From: Pseudomonas sp. RC10
GTDB taxonomy: Bacteria > Pseudomonadota > Gammaproteobacteria > Pseudomonadales > Pseudomonadaceae
Length of the DNA stretch: 64,000 nucleotides
Direction: 5' to 3'
NCBI RefSeq assembly: GCF_038397775.1
Contig: NZ_CP151650.1
Span: 2,542,001 to 2,606,000, forward strand
Made by a program: the position numbers and the translations under genes. The notes below the pieces were generated by a model, which did not search any database, was not told the origin of the DNA, and worked only from the letters and a program-made list of their open reading frames with translations. Positions within the stretch are counted from its first letter, which is position 1. The number at the start of each line of letters is the position of its first letter. This document shows positions 53,049-62,944 of this stretch, in pieces.

Positions 53049-54248
53049 ATGACTCAAAACAACCCCCGTCCTCTGGACGGCATCACCGTCGTCAGCCTGG
53101 AACACGCCATTGCGGCGCCGTTCTGCACGCGTCAACTCGCTGACCTCGGTGCCCGCGTGATCAAGGTCGAGCGCCCTGGCGTCGGCGATTTCGCCCGTGG
53201 CTATGACCAGCGCGTCGACGGCCTGGCCTCGCACTTCGTCTGGACCAACCGCTCCAAGGAAAGCCTGACCCTTGACCTCAAACAGGGCGAGGCGGGCGAC
53301 ATTCTGGAATCGCTGCTGGGCCAGGCCGATGTGCTGGTGCAGAACCTTGCGCCCGGCGCCGCCGCACGCATGGGCCTGTCGTTCGAGGCCCTGCACGAAC
53401 GCTTCCCGCGACTGATCGTCTGCGACATTTCCGGCTATGGCGAAGGCGGCCCGTATGAAAAGAAGAAGGCCTACGACCTGCTGATCCAGAGCGAAGGTGG
53501 CTTTCTGTCGGTGACCGGCGGCCCCGGTGAAAACGACATGGCCAAGGCCGGTTGCTCCATCGCCGACATCGCCGCTGGCATGTACGCCTACACCGGCATC
53601 CTCTCGGCACTGATGCTGCGGGACAAGACCGGCGAGGGCAGCCGCATCGACGTCAGCATGCTGGAAAGCCTGGTGGAGTGGATGGGCTACCCGATGTACT
53701 ACGCCTACAACGGCGCGCCGCAACCGCCTCGGGCCGGAGCATCGCACTCGACGATCTACCCGTATGGCCCGTTCCCGACCGGGGGCGGTGGCACGATCAT
53801 GCTCGGGCTGCAAAACGAGCGGGAGTGGGCGCTGTTTTGCGAGAAGGTGCTGCTGGACAAGGCGCTGGCCACCGACGAGCGTTTCTCGGCCAACTTCAAG
53901 CGTTCGGAAAACCGCGAGGTGCTGCGGCAGATCATCGTCGAAGGCTTTGCCACGCTGAGTGTGGATGAAGTGGTCGCGCGGCTTGAAGACGCGCAGATCG
54001 CCAACGCCCGGGTCAACGACATGCAAGGCGTGTGGGATCACCCGCAACTCAAGGCCCGCGACAGCTGGCGCGAAGTGGACAGCCCGTCCGGCCCGTTGCC
54101 GTCGTTGCTGCCACCGGGTCGCAACGCCGCTTTCACCCCGCGCATGGACGGCGTGCCGGGGCTGGGGCAGCACACGGCGAGCATTCTGGGCGAACTGGGT
54201 TTCAGCGCCGACGACCAGGCGCGGATGGCGAAGGCCGGGGTGGTTTAG
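53049..54248 (+). CDS. ict: CaiB/BaiF CoA-transferase (probable itaconate CoA-transferase)
   Basis: 399 aa from ATG 53049 (GAGAGG upstream); an in-frame GTG at 53040 is the alternative. Class III CoA-transferase: LDGITVVSLEHAIAAPFCTRQLADLGARVIKVERP, NRSKESLTLDLKQG, GYGEGGPYEKKKAYDLLIQSEGG with the catalytic Asp143, and GMYAYTGILSALMLRDKTGEG. It would activate itaconate with succinyl-CoA. Position and order match P. aeruginosa Ict (PA0882). Confidence 0.9.
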   Translation: MTQNNPRPLDGITVVSLEHAIAAPFCTRQLADLGARVIKVERPGVGDFARGYDQRVDGLASHFVWTNRSKESLTLDLKQGEAGDILESLLGQADVLVQNLAPGAAARMGLSFEALHERFPRLIVCDISGYGEGGPYEKKKAYDLLIQSEGGFLSVTGGPGENDMAKAGCSIADIAAGMYAYTGILSALMLRDKTGEGSRIDVSMLESLVEWMGYPMYYAYNGAPQPPRAGASHSTIYPYGPFPTGGGGTIMLGLQNEREWALFCEKVLLDKALATDERFSANFKRSENREVLRQIIVEGFATLSVDEVVARLEDAQIANARVNDMQGVWDHPQLKARDSWREVDSPSGPLPSLLPPGRNAAFTPRMDGVPGLGQHTASILGELGFSADDQARMAKAGVV

Positions 54249-54288
54249 GTCGCCGTCTGGCCGCGATTTTATGGCGGACCCGGTTTCA

Positions 54289-54380
54289 CTGTGGGAGCGA
54301 ATTCATTCGCGATTGGCCGGTACATCCGACGCATTTCCATCGGTCTCAACGACGTCTCGCGAATGAATTCGCTCCCACAG
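54289..54380. repeat. REPIN between ict and ccl
   Basis: GTGGGAGCGAATTCATTCGC and an inverted GCGAATGAATTCGCTCCCAC enclose 42 nt (arms 54289-54313 and 54355-54380). Same class as the pair near 46.4 kb. It ends just before the ccl ribosome site. Confidence 0.9.
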
Positions 54381-54405
54381 AACACATTTCACAAGGATAT
54401 AGACC

Positions 54406-55230
54406 ATGCCCCAAACCATCATCCGCTCCGCGCTGTTCGTGCCCGGCAGCCGACCCGAGCGCTTCGCCAAGGCGTTGGCCGCCGGGGCCGACGCGGTGAT
54501 CGTCGACTTTGAAGACGCCGTGGAAGAGCCGCTCAAGCGTGAGGCCCGGGACAACCTCGGCGTGTTTCTTCGGGTTAATCCAGAAGCGGCAGTCTGGGTG
54601 CGGGTCAATGCACCGGATCATGCCGAACACGCGGCGGACCTGGCGTTCTGCAAACAGCACTCAGGCGTTGCCGGGGTGCTATTGCCCAAAGTCGAAAGCG
54701 CCGCCCACGTGGCCGCTGTTCACGCTATAGGCAAGCCGGTGCTGCCGATCATCGAAAGCGCCAAGGGGCTGTTGGCCCTCGCGGAAATCGCCCGTGCGCC
54801 GGGGGTCGAGCGTCTGTCGTTCGGTGGCCTGGACCTGGCGCTGGACCTGAACCTCAACACCGGCACCCCGGCCGCCCAGCTGTTTCTCGATCAGGCGCGC
54901 ATGTCGGTGCAATTGCATTCCCGGGGGGCCGGCTTGTTGCCTCCGTTGGACGGCGTGCACCCCGCCATCGGCGACCCCGACGGTCTGCACTGTGTGATTC
55001 GTCACGCCTATGACATGGGCTATGGCGGCGCCCTGTGCATCCACCCCAAACAAGTGCCGGTGATCCACGCCGCTCTCGCGCCCAGTGCCGATGACCTGGC
55101 CTGGGCCGGGCGCGTGGTGGAAGCCAGCACAGCGGCGGGTGGGGCCGGGGCGTTTCAGCTGGACGGGCAGATGGTCGATGCGCCGGTGCTGCAACGGGCA
55201 CAGCGGTTGTTGGCGTTGGCCGCTGGTTGA
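54406..55230 (+). CDS. ccl: CitE-like (3S)-citramalyl-CoA lyase
   Basis: 274 aa, AAGGA 8 nt before ATG 54406. HpcH/HpaI aldolase/CitE fold: RSALFVPGSRPERFAKALAAGADAVIVDFEDAVEEPLKREAR, VWVRVNAPDH, GVLLPKVES, LPIIESAKGLLALAEIARAPGVERLSFGGLDLALDL, CIHPKQVPVIHAALAPS. The EDAV and GLDLALDL metal-binding acidic residues are visible. It splits citramalyl-CoA to acetyl-CoA and pyruvate, finishing itaconate breakdown. Matches PA0883 in cluster order. Confidence 0.92.
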   Translation: MPQTIIRSALFVPGSRPERFAKALAAGADAVIVDFEDAVEEPLKREARDNLGVFLRVNPEAAVWVRVNAPDHAEHAADLAFCKQHSGVAGVLLPKVESAAHVAAVHAIGKPVLPIIESAKGLLALAEIARAPGVERLSFGGLDLALDLNLNTGTPAAQLFLDQARMSVQLHSRGAGLLPPLDGVHPAIGDPDGLHCVIRHAYDMGYGGALCIHPKQVPVIHAALAPSADDLAWAGRVVEASTAAGGAGAFQLDGQMVDAPVLQRAQRLLALAAG

Positions 55231-55240
55231 CGCAAGACCT

Positions 55241-55333
55241 CTGTAGGAGCGAATTCATTCGCGAGGCTGCATTCCAGGCGACAATCGTTCATCGACTGTA
55301 ACGACGTCTCGCGAATGAATTCGCTCCTACAGA
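55241..55333. repeat. REPIN between ccl and the TRAP genes
   Basis: GTAGGAGCGAATTCATTCGC and inverse GCGAATGAATTCGCTCCTAC (arms 55241-55265 and 55307-55333) enclose 41 nt. It separates the enzyme genes from the transporter genes. Confidence 0.9.
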
Positions 55334-56632
<1,299 letters not shown>

Positions 56633-56735
56633 TCGCCCGCATGACGGTTTGATCGATACAGGTCCCCGAGACCTGCGTGGCCGCCCGCTTCTTTGAAGAG
56701 GGGGTGGCCGCTCTCTCTATGTGCGGAGATTTCTT

Positions 56736-57368
56736 ATGCAATCGCTGACGCGACTCTGGGAGCACCTGGAGGAGGGCATGATCGCCTTTCTGCTGGCTGC
56801 CATGACGCTCGTGACGTTCGTCTACGTGGCGCTCAACAACATCTACACCTTGTTTTACACGCTGAGTGACAAATGGACCGTCACCAGCGATTTCTTCTCG
56901 TTCCTCGGCGACCACACCATGGGGTACGCCCAGGAAATGACCTGGAGCGTGGCGCTGACCAAAGCCCTGTTCGGCTGGCTGATCTTTTTCGGCGTGTCCT
57001 ACGGCGTTCGCACGGCGGGTCACCTGGGCGTCGACGCGCTGGTGAAAAAAACCAGCAAACCGGTGCAGCGCCTTCTTGCGATGCTCGCGTGCGCCTGCTG
57101 CCTGGCCTATGCCGGCCTGTTCCTCATCGCCAGCTACAAATGGGTGTCGGCGCTGTTCGTGGCGGGCATCGGGGCCGAAGACCTCGACCGCTACGGCGTC
57201 AAGGTCGCCTACATCACGGTCATCGTGCCCATCGGTTTCGCGCTGGTGATCGCCCGGTATCTGGAAATCCTCTACCGCATCTGGACCCATCGTCAGACCG
57301 GCCTGGGCCTGGCCGATGAAGCGGCAGAAGCCAGCAAACTGGCCAACCCCAATGAGGAGCAACACTGA
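56736..57368 (+). CDS. dctQ: TRAP transporter small permease (DctQ)
   Basis: 210 aa with four membrane helices (MIAFLLAAMTLVTFVYVALNNI, LTKALFGWLIFFGVSYGVRTAGHLGVDALVKKTS, LAMLACACCLAYAGLFLIAS, AYITVIVPIGFALVIARYLEILYRIW). The GHLGVDAL element is typical of TRAP-T small subunits. ATG 56736 with GGAGA upstream is preferred to GTG 56721. The stop overlaps the DctM start by 1 nt. Confidence 0.92.
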   Translation: MQSLTRLWEHLEEGMIAFLLAAMTLVTFVYVALNNIYTLFYTLSDKWTVTSDFFSFLGDHTMGYAQEMTWSVALTKALFGWLIFFGVSYGVRTAGHLGVDALVKKTSKPVQRLLAMLACACCLAYAGLFLIASYKWVSALFVAGIGAEDLDRYGVKVAYITVIVPIGFALVIARYLEILYRIWTHRQTGLGLADEAAEASKLANPNEEQH

Positions 57369-58651
57369 TGACGGTTATCTGTTTGTTCCTGTTGCTGTTC
57401 GTGTTCATGTTCCTGGGCGTGCCGATCGCGATCTCCCTGGGGCTCGCCGGTGCCACCTCGATCCTGCTGTTCAGCCCGGACTCGTTGAGCTCGTTGGCGA
57501 TCAAGCTGTTCGAGACGTCCGACAGCTACACCTTTCTTGCGATTCCGTTCTTCCTGCTGTCCGGCGCGTTCATGACCACCGGCGGTGTGGCGCAACGTCT
57601 GATCGACTTCGCCAACGCCTGCGTCGGCCACATTCGCGGCGGTCTGGCGATTGCGGCGGTGTTGGCGTGCATGCTGTTCGCGGCACTGTCGGGTTCTTCG
57701 CCCGCGACGGTGGCAGCGGTGGGGTCGATTGCCGTGGCGGGGATGGTGCGCTCGGGCTATCCGAAGGAATTCGGCGCCGGGATCATCTGTAACGCCGGTA
57801 CGCTGGGGATTCTGATTCCGCCGTCCATCGTGATGGTGGTGTACTCGGCCGCGACCGAAACCTCGGTGGGCAAACTGTTCATCGCCGGTGTCGTGCCGGG
57901 GATTCTGCTGGGCGTGATCCTGATGGTGGTGATTTACATCGTCGCCCGGGTCAAGAAACTGCCTGCGCAACCGCGCGTGTCGTTCCGTCAGTGGCTGGCC
58001 ACGGCACGTCGGGCGTTCTGGGGGCTGTTGTTGCTGGTGATCATCCTCGGCGGGATCTACAGCGGCATGTTCACCCCGACCGAAGCCGCGGCCGTGGCGG
58101 CGGTGTACTCAGCCTTCATCGCGCTGTTCGTCTACAAAGACATGCGCATCAGCGATTGCCCGAAAGTGCTGCTGGAGTCGGGTCGGTTGTCGATCATGCT
58201 GATGTTCATCATCGCCAACGCAATGCTGTTCGCCCACGTGCTGACCACCGAGCAGATCCCGCAGCAGATCACCAACTGGGTGATCTCCGAAGGGCTGACG
58301 CCGATTGGTTTCCTGATCATGGTCAACGTGGTGTTGCTGGTGGCCGGGAGCTTCATGGAGCCTTCGGCGATCGTGCTGATCCTGGCGCCGATCTTCTTCC
58401 CGATCGCCACGAAGCTTGGGATCGATCCGATTCACCTCGGCATCGTGATGGTGGTGAACATGGAGATCGGTCTGGTGCATCCACCGGTGGGTCTGAACCT
58501 GTTCGTGACCTCGGCGGTGACGGGCCTGACCTTGGGACAAACGATCCGCGCAGCCTTGCCGTGGTTGTCTATCCTGTTGTTGTTCCTGATTCTGGTGACG
58601 TACGTGCCGTTCATTTCGCTGGCGTTGCCGAACTGGCTGGGGATGCCGTAA
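57368..58651 (+). CDS. dctM: TRAP transporter large permease (DctM)
   Basis: 427 aa, about 12 helices. Family marks: FMFLGVPIAISLGLAGATSILL, IPFFLLSGAFMTTGGVAQRLIDFANACVGHIRGGLAIAAVLACMLFAALSGSSPATVAAVGSIAVAGMVRSGYPKEFGAGIICNAGTLGILIPPSIVMVVYS, and MVVNMEIGLVHPPVGLNLFVTS. With DctP and DctQ it forms a sodium-coupled secondary carrier for the organic acid feeding the itaconate enzymes. A terminator follows. Confidence 0.94.
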   Translation: MTVICLFLLLFVFMFLGVPIAISLGLAGATSILLFSPDSLSSLAIKLFETSDSYTFLAIPFFLLSGAFMTTGGVAQRLIDFANACVGHIRGGLAIAAVLACMLFAALSGSSPATVAAVGSIAVAGMVRSGYPKEFGAGIICNAGTLGILIPPSIVMVVYSAATETSVGKLFIAGVVPGILLGVILMVVIYIVARVKKLPAQPRVSFRQWLATARRAFWGLLLLVIILGGIYSGMFTPTEAAAVAAVYSAFIALFVYKDMRISDCPKVLLESGRLSIMLMFIIANAMLFAHVLTTEQIPQQITNWVISEGLTPIGFLIMVNVVLLVAGSFMEPSAIVLILAPIFFPIATKLGIDPIHLGIVMVVNMEIGLVHPPVGLNLFVTSAVTGLTLGQTIRAALPWLSILLLFLILVTYVPFISLALPNWLGMP

Positions 58652-58693
58652 CGACGTGCTGAACCTGTAACCGAACTGTGAGCGCAGTGCCTT

Positions 58694-58731
58694 GGCCCTC
58701 GTCGATTCCTTGAATCTTCGGGGGCCTTTTT
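58694..58731 (+). terminator. intrinsic terminator after dctM
   Basis: GGCCCTCG pairs with CGGGGGCC, with an inner GATTC/GAATC helix in the loop, followed by TTTTT. It ends the itaconate/TRAP transcript. Confidence 0.85.
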
Positions 58732-58807
58732 CGTTTGGGGCGTCGAACAATTAACGTCTGGACGCCGCCCCTCTTGTGGGAGACGCCGGGGGGCAGACAC
58801 GGACTCC

Positions 58808-58899
58808 CTGTAGGAGCGAATTCATTCGCGAGGCGGGGGTACATCCAACACATCTTCTTCGGATGTACCCCTGCCTCGCGAATGAATTCGCTCCTACAG
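58808..58899. repeat. REPIN forming a ~92-bp near-perfect palindrome
   Basis: CTGTAGGAGCGAATTCATTC at one end and its exact inverse at the other, with the inner flank GGTACATCC matched by GGATGTACC, so nearly the whole element folds as one ~39-bp stem around a ~14-nt loop. The loop is unpaired. Confidence 0.9.
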
Positions 58900-58945
58900 A
58901 GTTAGTGCTGTGCCGGAATTGGGCGCATGACACTGCAACGATCAT

Positions 58946-59731
58946 TCAATCTGCAAAATCCGGCTCGTGCCGCGCCAGTACTCGCTTCACGCTCTCCAGA
59001 TGCGCCCGCGCACTGTCGGGGTCTTCCTCGCTCATCTGTCGGGCTGTGCGCAGCAACACCTCAGGCTCGATCGGCTTGAGCGGTCGCCCGCTGCTCATCG
59101 CCTTGAGCTGCACCTCCGCCGCGCGTTCCAGGTAGTACAGATCGTCCCACGCCTGGGCGATGCTCGGCGCGGTGACCATCACCCCGTGATTCTTCAGAAA
59201 CACGATGTCGGCCTGGCCCATCGACGCTGCGATCCGGTCGCCTTCCCGGTTGTCCAGCGCCAGGCCGTTGTAATCCTCGTCCACCGCCACTCGCCCGTAG
59301 AACTTCAGCGCGGTCTGCCCGGCCCACGCCAACGGTTCGCCTTCAAGCATTGCCAGCGCTGTCGCATTGGGCATGTGCGTGTGAAAGGCCGCCATCGCAC
59401 GGGGCTTGTGCAGGTGCAGGCGGGCGTGGATGTAGAACGCCGTCGCTTCGGGTTTGCCGTCGCCCATGATCACGTTGCCGTCGAAGTCGCAGATCAACAG
59501 ATTCGACGCCGTGATCTCCTCGAATGACAGGCCATACGCGTTGACCAGAAACAGCTCCGGATGCCCCGGCACCAACGCCGAGAAATGATTGCAAATGCCC
59601 TCGCTCAACCCCAGACGCGCCGCCATGCGCAGGCTTGCGGCCAGATCGACGCGGGCTGCCTTGACGGCAGGGGCATCGAGGTCGTGGTAGTGCTGTTCAT
59701 TGAACTGACTGATACGCAAGTCGTGCGCCAT
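58946..59731 (-). CDS. class II aldolase/adducin-family protein
   Basis: 261 aa from ATG 59731 with AAGGAG at 7 nt, far better than longer upstream starts. Zn-dependent aldolase-type fold: LRMAARLGLSEGICNHFSALVPGHPELFLVNAYGLSFEEITASNLLICD, AAFHTHMPNATALA (the His-X-His zinc ligands) and FLKNHGVMVTAPSIAQAWDDLYYLERAAEVQ with the third His. Family members act as sugar-phosphate aldolases or epimerases or decarboxylases. It pairs with the HAD gene just upstream (same strand) and divergent LysR gene. Confidence 0.9.
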   Translation of the reverse strand: MAHDLRISQFNEQHYHDLDAPAVKAARVDLAASLRMAARLGLSEGICNHFSALVPGHPELFLVNAYGLSFEEITASNLLICDFDGNVIMGDGKPEATAFYIHARLHLHKPRAMAAFHTHMPNATALAMLEGEPLAWAGQTALKFYGRVAVDEDYNGLALDNREGDRIAASMGQADIVFLKNHGVMVTAPSIAQAWDDLYYLERAAEVQLKAMSSGRPLKPIEPEVLLRTARQMSEEDPDSARAHLESVKRVLARHEPDFAD

Positions 59732-59742
59732 GCCTCGTCTCC

Positions 59743-60456
59743 TTATACGTTGGCCCAGCCCTTGCCGCGCAGATAGTCCGGCACACGGGACAGGTCCGGC
59801 AGCGTCGCGTCTGGAGTGTAGTCCGTCAACGGTTTGCGTTTCGTCCCGCGGTCGATCCACACGCAACGAAAGCCCATGCCCTTGGCCGCTTCGAGGTCCA
59901 GGTGAGGGCTGGCGCAGATATGCAACACCTCGTCGATGCCGACGCCCAATTGCTGATGCGCATGCCGGAACAACTGATGGTTCGGTTTATAGGCCTGCGC
60001 CTGTTGTGCGGTGATAACCCGGTCGATGTGGCCGCCCAGTTGCGCAACGTTGCCCGCGATGATGTCGTCGTCGGTGTTGGAGACGATGCACAGCTGAAAG
60101 CCTTGGTCTTTGAGCCATTTCAGCGTGGCCTGCACTTCCGGGAACGGCGGCATCTGGCCGATGCGACGGATCAGCCCCTCGGCGTCTTCGGGCTCACACG
60201 GCAGGCCGAGCTCATCCAGCGTGAGCGCCATCGACTGCCGCGAGATGTCGGCGAACGATTGGTGCGGTGGGGTCTGCTCCAGACGGTGTTCGTGACGGTC
60301 ATAAATCGTGATGAACGCGTCGGTGTCCAGCGTCGCGCTGCCTTTGCGTTCCAGCAGTTCGCGGACATAGCTCAGCAAGCCTTCGTCCCATTGAATCAAC
60401 GTGCCGTAGCAGTCGAAGGTGATCCAGCGCGGGCGAGTGTAAGTGGAAAGGATCAT
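59743..60456 (-). CDS. HAD-type haloacid dehalogenase-like hydrolase
   Basis: 237 aa. HAD motifs: I, WITFDCYGTLIQW (Asp nucleophile; the second Asp replaced by Tyr as in dehalogenases); II, QLCIVSNTDDD; III/IV, AYKPNHQLFRHAHQQLGV and HICASPHLDLEAAKGMGFRCVWIDRG. It reads like the type II 2-haloacid dehalogenase branch of HAD, and the second motif-I Asp of phosphatases is missing, so a dehalogenase or other C-X hydrolase is more likely than a phosphatase; unconfirmed. Co-directional with the aldolase, 11 nt apart. Confidence 0.88.
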   Translation of the reverse strand: MILSTYTRPRWITFDCYGTLIQWDEGLLSYVRELLERKGSATLDTDAFITIYDRHEHRLEQTPPHQSFADISRQSMALTLDELGLPCEPEDAEGLIRRIGQMPPFPEVQATLKWLKDQGFQLCIVSNTDDDIIAGNVAQLGGHIDRVITAQQAQAYKPNHQLFRHAHQQLGVGIDEVLHICASPHLDLEAAKGMGFRCVWIDRGTKRKPLTDYTPDATLPDLSRVPDYLRGKGWANV

Positions 60457-60520
60457 GGTCGGCTCCGTGAACGGGTGTGTACGTCCACCTTAAAAGCCAT
60501 GGTCATAATCGTAAAATTAA

Positions 60521-60539
60521 ATTAAATTGCGAAATTAAT
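60521..60539. promoter_or_regulatory. LysR-type operator candidate (T-N11-A)
   Basis: ATTAA-N9-TTAAT lies 28 nt before the LysR start in the space divergent from the HAD gene, fitting the usual T-N11-A LTTR pattern. Confidence 0.5.
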
Positions 60540-60566
60540 TCGCTAATCAAATGTTAGAGGTTTGCC

Positions 60567-61424
60567 ATGTTCGACCTCGAATTGTTGCGCACCTTTGTCT
60601 CAGTGGTCGATTCCGGCGGCTTCACCAAAGCAGGCGAGCGGGTCAATCGCACGCAGTCCACGGTCAGCCAGCAGATTCGCAAACTCGAAGAGCATCTGGG
60701 GCGGCCATTGCTGCTGCGCCAGCGCGCCAGCAAGCACATCGAACTCACGGAAGACGGCGAGCGCCTGATTGGCTATGCACGGCGTCTGGTGTCGCTGGCG
60801 CTCGAAGCCCACAGCGTGTTGTGCGGCGGCGACGACTCCGGGGTGGTCAAGCTTGGGGTCCCGGAGGATTTTGACGTGCAACGGCTGATGACGTTGCTGT
60901 CCGGCTTCGCGCAGGCTTTTCCGCGGATTCGCCTCGACACCGTCAACGGCCTGAGCGTCGATCTGCACGCCCGGCTGGAGAACAGGGACATCGACCTGGC
61001 GCTGATCAAGCGTGATCGCTCACCGAAACAGGAGCCCGCACTGGCCAGTTGGCCGGAACAGGTAAATTGGGTGGCGGGGCGTGGTGTGCAGGTCATCGAT
61101 GACCCGGTGCCGTTGGTGGTCTATCCGCAGGGCTGCATCTACCGCAACCGCATCGTGCACGCGCTGGAGTCGTCCGGGCGGCGTTGGCGAGTGGCGTTCG
61201 CCAGTCAGAGTCTGGTGGGTATTCAGGCGGCCGTGTCGGCGGGGTTAGGCATCAGCCTGCTGCCATCGTCGGCCATGCTCGACGATCATCGGCTGTTGAG
61301 CGTGGAGGAGGGGTTTGCGCCCGTGCCACCGAGCGAGCTGGCGCTGGTGAGTGGCAACCGGTTGTTGACCAATGTGCAGCGAACGCTGGTGGATTACATG
61401 AAGGCGCAGATGTCCGGCAACTGA
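60567..61424 (+). CDS. LysR-type regulator (aldolase/HAD locus)
   Basis: 285 aa. wHTH: MFDLELLRTFVSVVDSGGFTKAGERVNRTQSTVSQQIRKLEEHLGRPLLLRQ, then a short effector part: GVVKLGVPEDFDVQRLMTLLSGFAQAFPRI, VWAGLGISLLPSSAM-like GLGISLLPSSAMLDD. Slightly shorter than average. Divergent from the HAD and class II aldolase genes, so it most likely controls them. Confidence 0.92.
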   Translation: MFDLELLRTFVSVVDSGGFTKAGERVNRTQSTVSQQIRKLEEHLGRPLLLRQRASKHIELTEDGERLIGYARRLVSLALEAHSVLCGGDDSGVVKLGVPEDFDVQRLMTLLSGFAQAFPRIRLDTVNGLSVDLHARLENRDIDLALIKRDRSPKQEPALASWPEQVNWVAGRGVQVIDDPVPLVVYPQGCIYRNRIVHALESSGRRWRVAFASQSLVGIQAAVSAGLGISLLPSSAMLDDHRLLSVEEGFAPVPPSELALVSGNRLLTNVQRTLVDYMKAQMSGN

Positions 61425-61446
61425 GAGGGATCGCTTTTCGTCAGAC

Positions 61447-61494
61447 GAAAAAAATCCGCGCAGGCCCTGTGTTGCGAAGGGCGCCGCGCGGATT
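61447..61494 (-). terminator. strong intrinsic terminator (minus strand)
   Basis: AATCCGCGC and GCGCGGATT arms bracket a GC-rich loop; on the minus strand the second arm is followed by TTTTTTT. It ends the transcript of the membrane protein and the 24-residue peptide gene, and may also serve the LysR gene converging on it. Confidence 0.9.
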
Positions 61495-61521
61495 GTCTAC
61501 GACTCTGTCAGTGCATCAGTG

Positions 61522-61596
61522 TCAGTGCATGAACAGTGCGATCAGAATGATCACTGGAATAGGCACACCCAGGAACCACAGAAGTAATGAGCGCAT
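61522..61596 (-). CDS. 24-residue hydrophobic membrane peptide
   Basis: ATG 61596 preceded by AAGGAG at 8 nt, one of the best ribosome sites in the window. Product begins MRSLLLWFLGVPIPVIILIA and ends LFMH. One membrane helix with a Pro-Ile-Pro kink. It is 15 nt downstream of the membrane protein gene on the same strand and before a shared terminator. The strong ribosome site makes a real gene likely; function unknown. Similar short peptides are annotated in other pseudomonads. Confidence 0.75.
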   Translation of the reverse strand: MRSLLLWFLGVPIPVIILIALFMH

Positions 61597-61611
61597 GATG
61601 GATCTCCTTGA

Positions 61612-62532
61612 TCAGCGAATGTTGGCAGTGTTGGTATAGGCACGGGTTTCAACGTAGGTCACGGCGTCACGACGACGGCCACCCCAGATCGCGGCGAGGC
61701 TCGCGACGAAGGCGCCGCACAGCAGCGCAACGAAGGTCCACAGGGCGCTGGCAGCCGCGACTTTCGCAGCGGTTTCAGCAGCCTGTTGGGTTTTCAGCTT
61801 GGCATCGGCAACGGCCTGTTTGGCCTGACCGTACACTTGGTCAACGCGGGCCTGGGCATCGGCCTGGCTCAGGTTGGTGCGTTGAGCGACCAGTTGCGCG
61901 AGGTAGGTACGGTCTTCGGGGGCCAGCTGGCCGTCGTTGGCCAGGGTCTTGGTGAAGATGCGCACCACGACGCCACGGGCTGCGTCGTCGCTGACGGCGG
62001 CAGGGCGGTCATCACGGAACAGGTTGTCGACAAAGTAGCCGTACTGGTCACTGCTGGTGTTACCCGCTGCAACCGCTGCAGTACCGGCCACACCGGCTAC
62101 CGCGCTGGCACCAGCCTTGACACCGCTGCCCACCAGACCGCTGACGGAACCGACGATCAATACTGCCGCCACCAGGGTCGCGATGGCCCAGGACAGGAAA
62201 CCATGAGCGGTGTCGCGGAAATACACTTCGTCGCCGTGCATGTTCGACCATTTCACGCGCAAACGGCCCGCGATGTAGCCGCCGAGGCCTGAGGCGACGA
62301 TCTGGGTGAAGGCCAGCCAGACCACAGTGGAAATACCGAGGGTCTTGGCGCTGGCGCCTTCGTTGGCCCACGGCGACATGGCCGAGAAGCCCAGACCCGA
62401 GCCCAGCAAGACGAGAATCAGTGATAACGCAGCGGCGCCAGCGGCACCGGCAAGGAGGGCGCCCCAGGACACACCTGAGACGGAGGAGGGTTCTTCTACG
62501 GCGGCAGGATAAGAATCAGGCGTGACGTTCAT
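61612..62532 (-). CDS. conserved membrane protein of unknown function
   Basis: 306 aa from ATG 62532; GGAG 9 nt upstream (ATG 62547 has none). Hydrophobic segments: SWGALLAGAAGAAALSLILVLLGSGLGF, STVVWLAFTQIVASGLGGYIAGRL, a long glycine-rich stretch FLSWAIATLVAAVLIVGSVSGLVGSGVKAGA, then a helical region, and a C-terminal helix LWTFVALLCGAFVASLAAIWGG. A central soluble part (YLAQLVAQRTNLSQADAQARVDQVYGQAKQAVADAK) is coiled-coil-like. No family that I can name; common in Pseudomonas. Confidence 0.85.
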   Translation of the reverse strand: MNVTPDSYPAAVEEPSSVSGVSWGALLAGAAGAAALSLILVLLGSGLGFSAMSPWANEGASAKTLGISTVVWLAFTQIVASGLGGYIAGRLRVKWSNMHGDEVYFRDTAHGFLSWAIATLVAAVLIVGSVSGLVGSGVKAGASAVAGVAGTAAVAAGNTSSDQYGYFVDNLFRDDRPAAVSDDAARGVVVRIFTKTLANDGQLAPEDRTYLAQLVAQRTNLSQADAQARVDQVYGQAKQAVADAKLKTQQAAETAAKVAAASALWTFVALLCGAFVASLAAIWGGRRRDAVTYVETRAYTNTANIR

Positions 62533-62944
62533 GTTGTGCTGCTCCATGCGAATAATGTGGTACTTCGCTGGTGATCATTGCAGCGGTTGTGCCAGTCGGT
62601 CTTGTGCGGATAAGTCGTTATTTATCAATGGGTTGAAAATGTTTAAATATCCGACGTTCATGCAAATTGCATGAAGGGGCGGTACAGCGCGGGCGTTCTG
62701 CCCGGTTGCAATAAGTTCAGTCGGATCAGGGGGTTGCAGCGGGTTGTTCGCGTGTTCGGGCAATTCATCGAAACACTCGGGCACATTTTTCCGGAAAAAG
62801 TGTCCTATGGACTCAGCCTGGCGCGGGTCGGCATCATCGGAATGACATCTATATGTGCGCTTACGACCTTTCGGTGATGTCTTGATGCCAGTGTTTGGCC
62901 TATAGTTTCCGCTCAGCTCCTGTTTCTTCAAGAGGTTAACCGTC
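62533..62944. other. 412-bp region between the membrane protein and GNAT genes
   Basis: Divergent promoter space for the membrane-protein and GNAT genes. Frames on both strands here lack ribosome sites and family-like sequence. No REP is found in it. Confidence 0.4.

Noticed and set aside
49498..54173. Minus-strand frames of 460-485 residues across the itaconate genes
   Set aside because: Same cause as above: antisense frames that stay open because the real genes are GC-rich. No ribosome sites or recognisable domains.
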